A DNA stretch of 64,000 nucleotides from Trichosphaerium sp. ATCC 40318 (Eukaryota; Discosea; Flabellinia; Trichosidae), in the NCBI GenBank assembly GCA_038496445.1, contig JALMLS010000216.1:310001-374000 (forward strand), written 5' to 3'. The notes beneath the pieces were generated by a model. The model worked only from the letters and a program-made list of their open reading frames with translations, searched no databases and was not told the origin of the DNA. Positions 63,561 to 64,000 of this stretch are shown one piece after another (the stretch's first letter is position 1; each line of letters starts with the position of its first letter). Both the position numbers and the translations under genes were made by a program.

Positions 63561-63811
63561 ATTCCACTTCCTTTTTAGCCTTTTTACGCTCCCACTGTAA
63601 CCTCCACGGTGTTTCTACGCGTATTGTTACCCATAGCCTGTGTTTAGAAGCGGCATTAATAAATGTGTCAATATGTACTGTAATATGTTGTAGCAGCTGT
63701 GAAGCATGTTTTAATAGTGTCAGAGCATGTCACAATGATAGTAACACAATGGCAGCTGGCTTAATGGCTGGTTCATAAGTACCTTCCTATCATTTTGAGC
63801 GAGACTACACG

Positions 63812-64000
63812 ATGTTCAAAGGATGGTTTGCGCCAAAAAAAGCGCCATGGGATGCGCGAAAGTGGTAATTTGATAATTTTTTAACGTTTGTAACGAATTG
63901 TAGTAAAATGGTCACTAAACTAGCGCTCAACAGAGTGAAACTCCAAAAAAACAAACGGGAGAATTTAATCAAGGTTGCTAAGCGCGAAGTAGCAGAATTA
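63812..64000 (+). CDS. IST1: IST1 (ESCRT-III-related), 5' part only
   Basis: The first exon MFKGWFAPKKAPWDARK joins over an intron (63864-63903) to CKMVTKLALNRVKLQKNKRE and NLIKVAKREVAEL, and runs off the window end. This matches the start of IST1 (MFKxxF...KLKxxLKLAxxRLKLLxxKK...A+REIA). IST1 works with ESCRT-III and Vps4 in multivesicular body sorting and cell abscission. Only about 50 residues are in view. Confidence 0.8.

Overview
The window is nuclear DNA of a compact, intron-rich eukaryote, AT-rich by eye. Nearly every gene on either strand is cut by introns of about 40-70 bases, and several span less than 200 bases from their neighbour. Evidence for a eukaryote includes two U2 snRNA genes, a tRNA-Ser, a 26S proteasome ATPase (Rpt4), ADAT2, COQ4, IST1, TAPT1, RUN-FYVE, PTEN-C2, RGS and LIM proteins, a CaM kinase and a receptor-type kinase. 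The lineage cannot be fixed from sequence alone. A homologue of Dictyostelium DD3-3, F-box/LRR proteins and receptor kinases point to a free-living protist such as an amoebozoan, stramenopile or early holozoan; this is inference. Because introns are short, open reading frames alone miss most exons, so I joined exons by hand using GT-AG sites, phase and family conservation. Exon borders are therefore approximate.

Layout. 0-9 kb: small genes, including a basic protein, a kinase, a secreted Cys-rich peptide, an F-box protein, a CRAL-TRIO lipid-binding protein and a small aegerolysin-like protein. 9-16 kb, minus strand: a mucin-like surface protein, a second copy of the first kinase, and an acylated CaM-kinase-like enzyme. 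16-21 kb: one long plus-strand gene that appears to join a PTEN-type phosphatase/C2 unit to two LIM, one RGS and two more LIM modules; the phosphatase loop looks inactive. 21-26 kb: an F-box LRR gene, then a gene-poor stretch with a large palindrome whose two 429-base arms each carry a U2 snRNA gene, and a separate fold-back element. 26-40 kb, minus strand: ADAT2, a GNAT acetyltransferase, a receptor kinase, an ankyrin/ADP-ribosyltransferase protein, a PPP phosphatase and TAPT1.

40-46 kb, plus strand: Rpt4, a kelch/coiled-coil protein and COQ4. 46-53 kb: an unrecognised protein with a duplicated domain, a CCR4-like nuclease, tRNA-Ser(AGA), and a poorly resolved stretch. 53-57 kb: a DD3-3 homologue with C-rich codon use, and a protein built of four tandem repeats. 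57-64 kb: small membrane proteins, a Ser/Pro-rich probable nuclear protein, a RUFY-like RUN-FYVE protein and the start of IST1.

Shared signals. The palindrome CACGTG occurs far more often than composition predicts, and many introns start with GTACG rather than GTAAG/GTATG. Signalling (kinases, PTEN-LIM-RGS, PPP), membrane traffic (RUN-FYVE, IST1, CRAL-TRIO) and ubiquitin/proteasome functions (F-box proteins, Rpt4) dominate the gene content, but nothing suggests they form one linked pathway.
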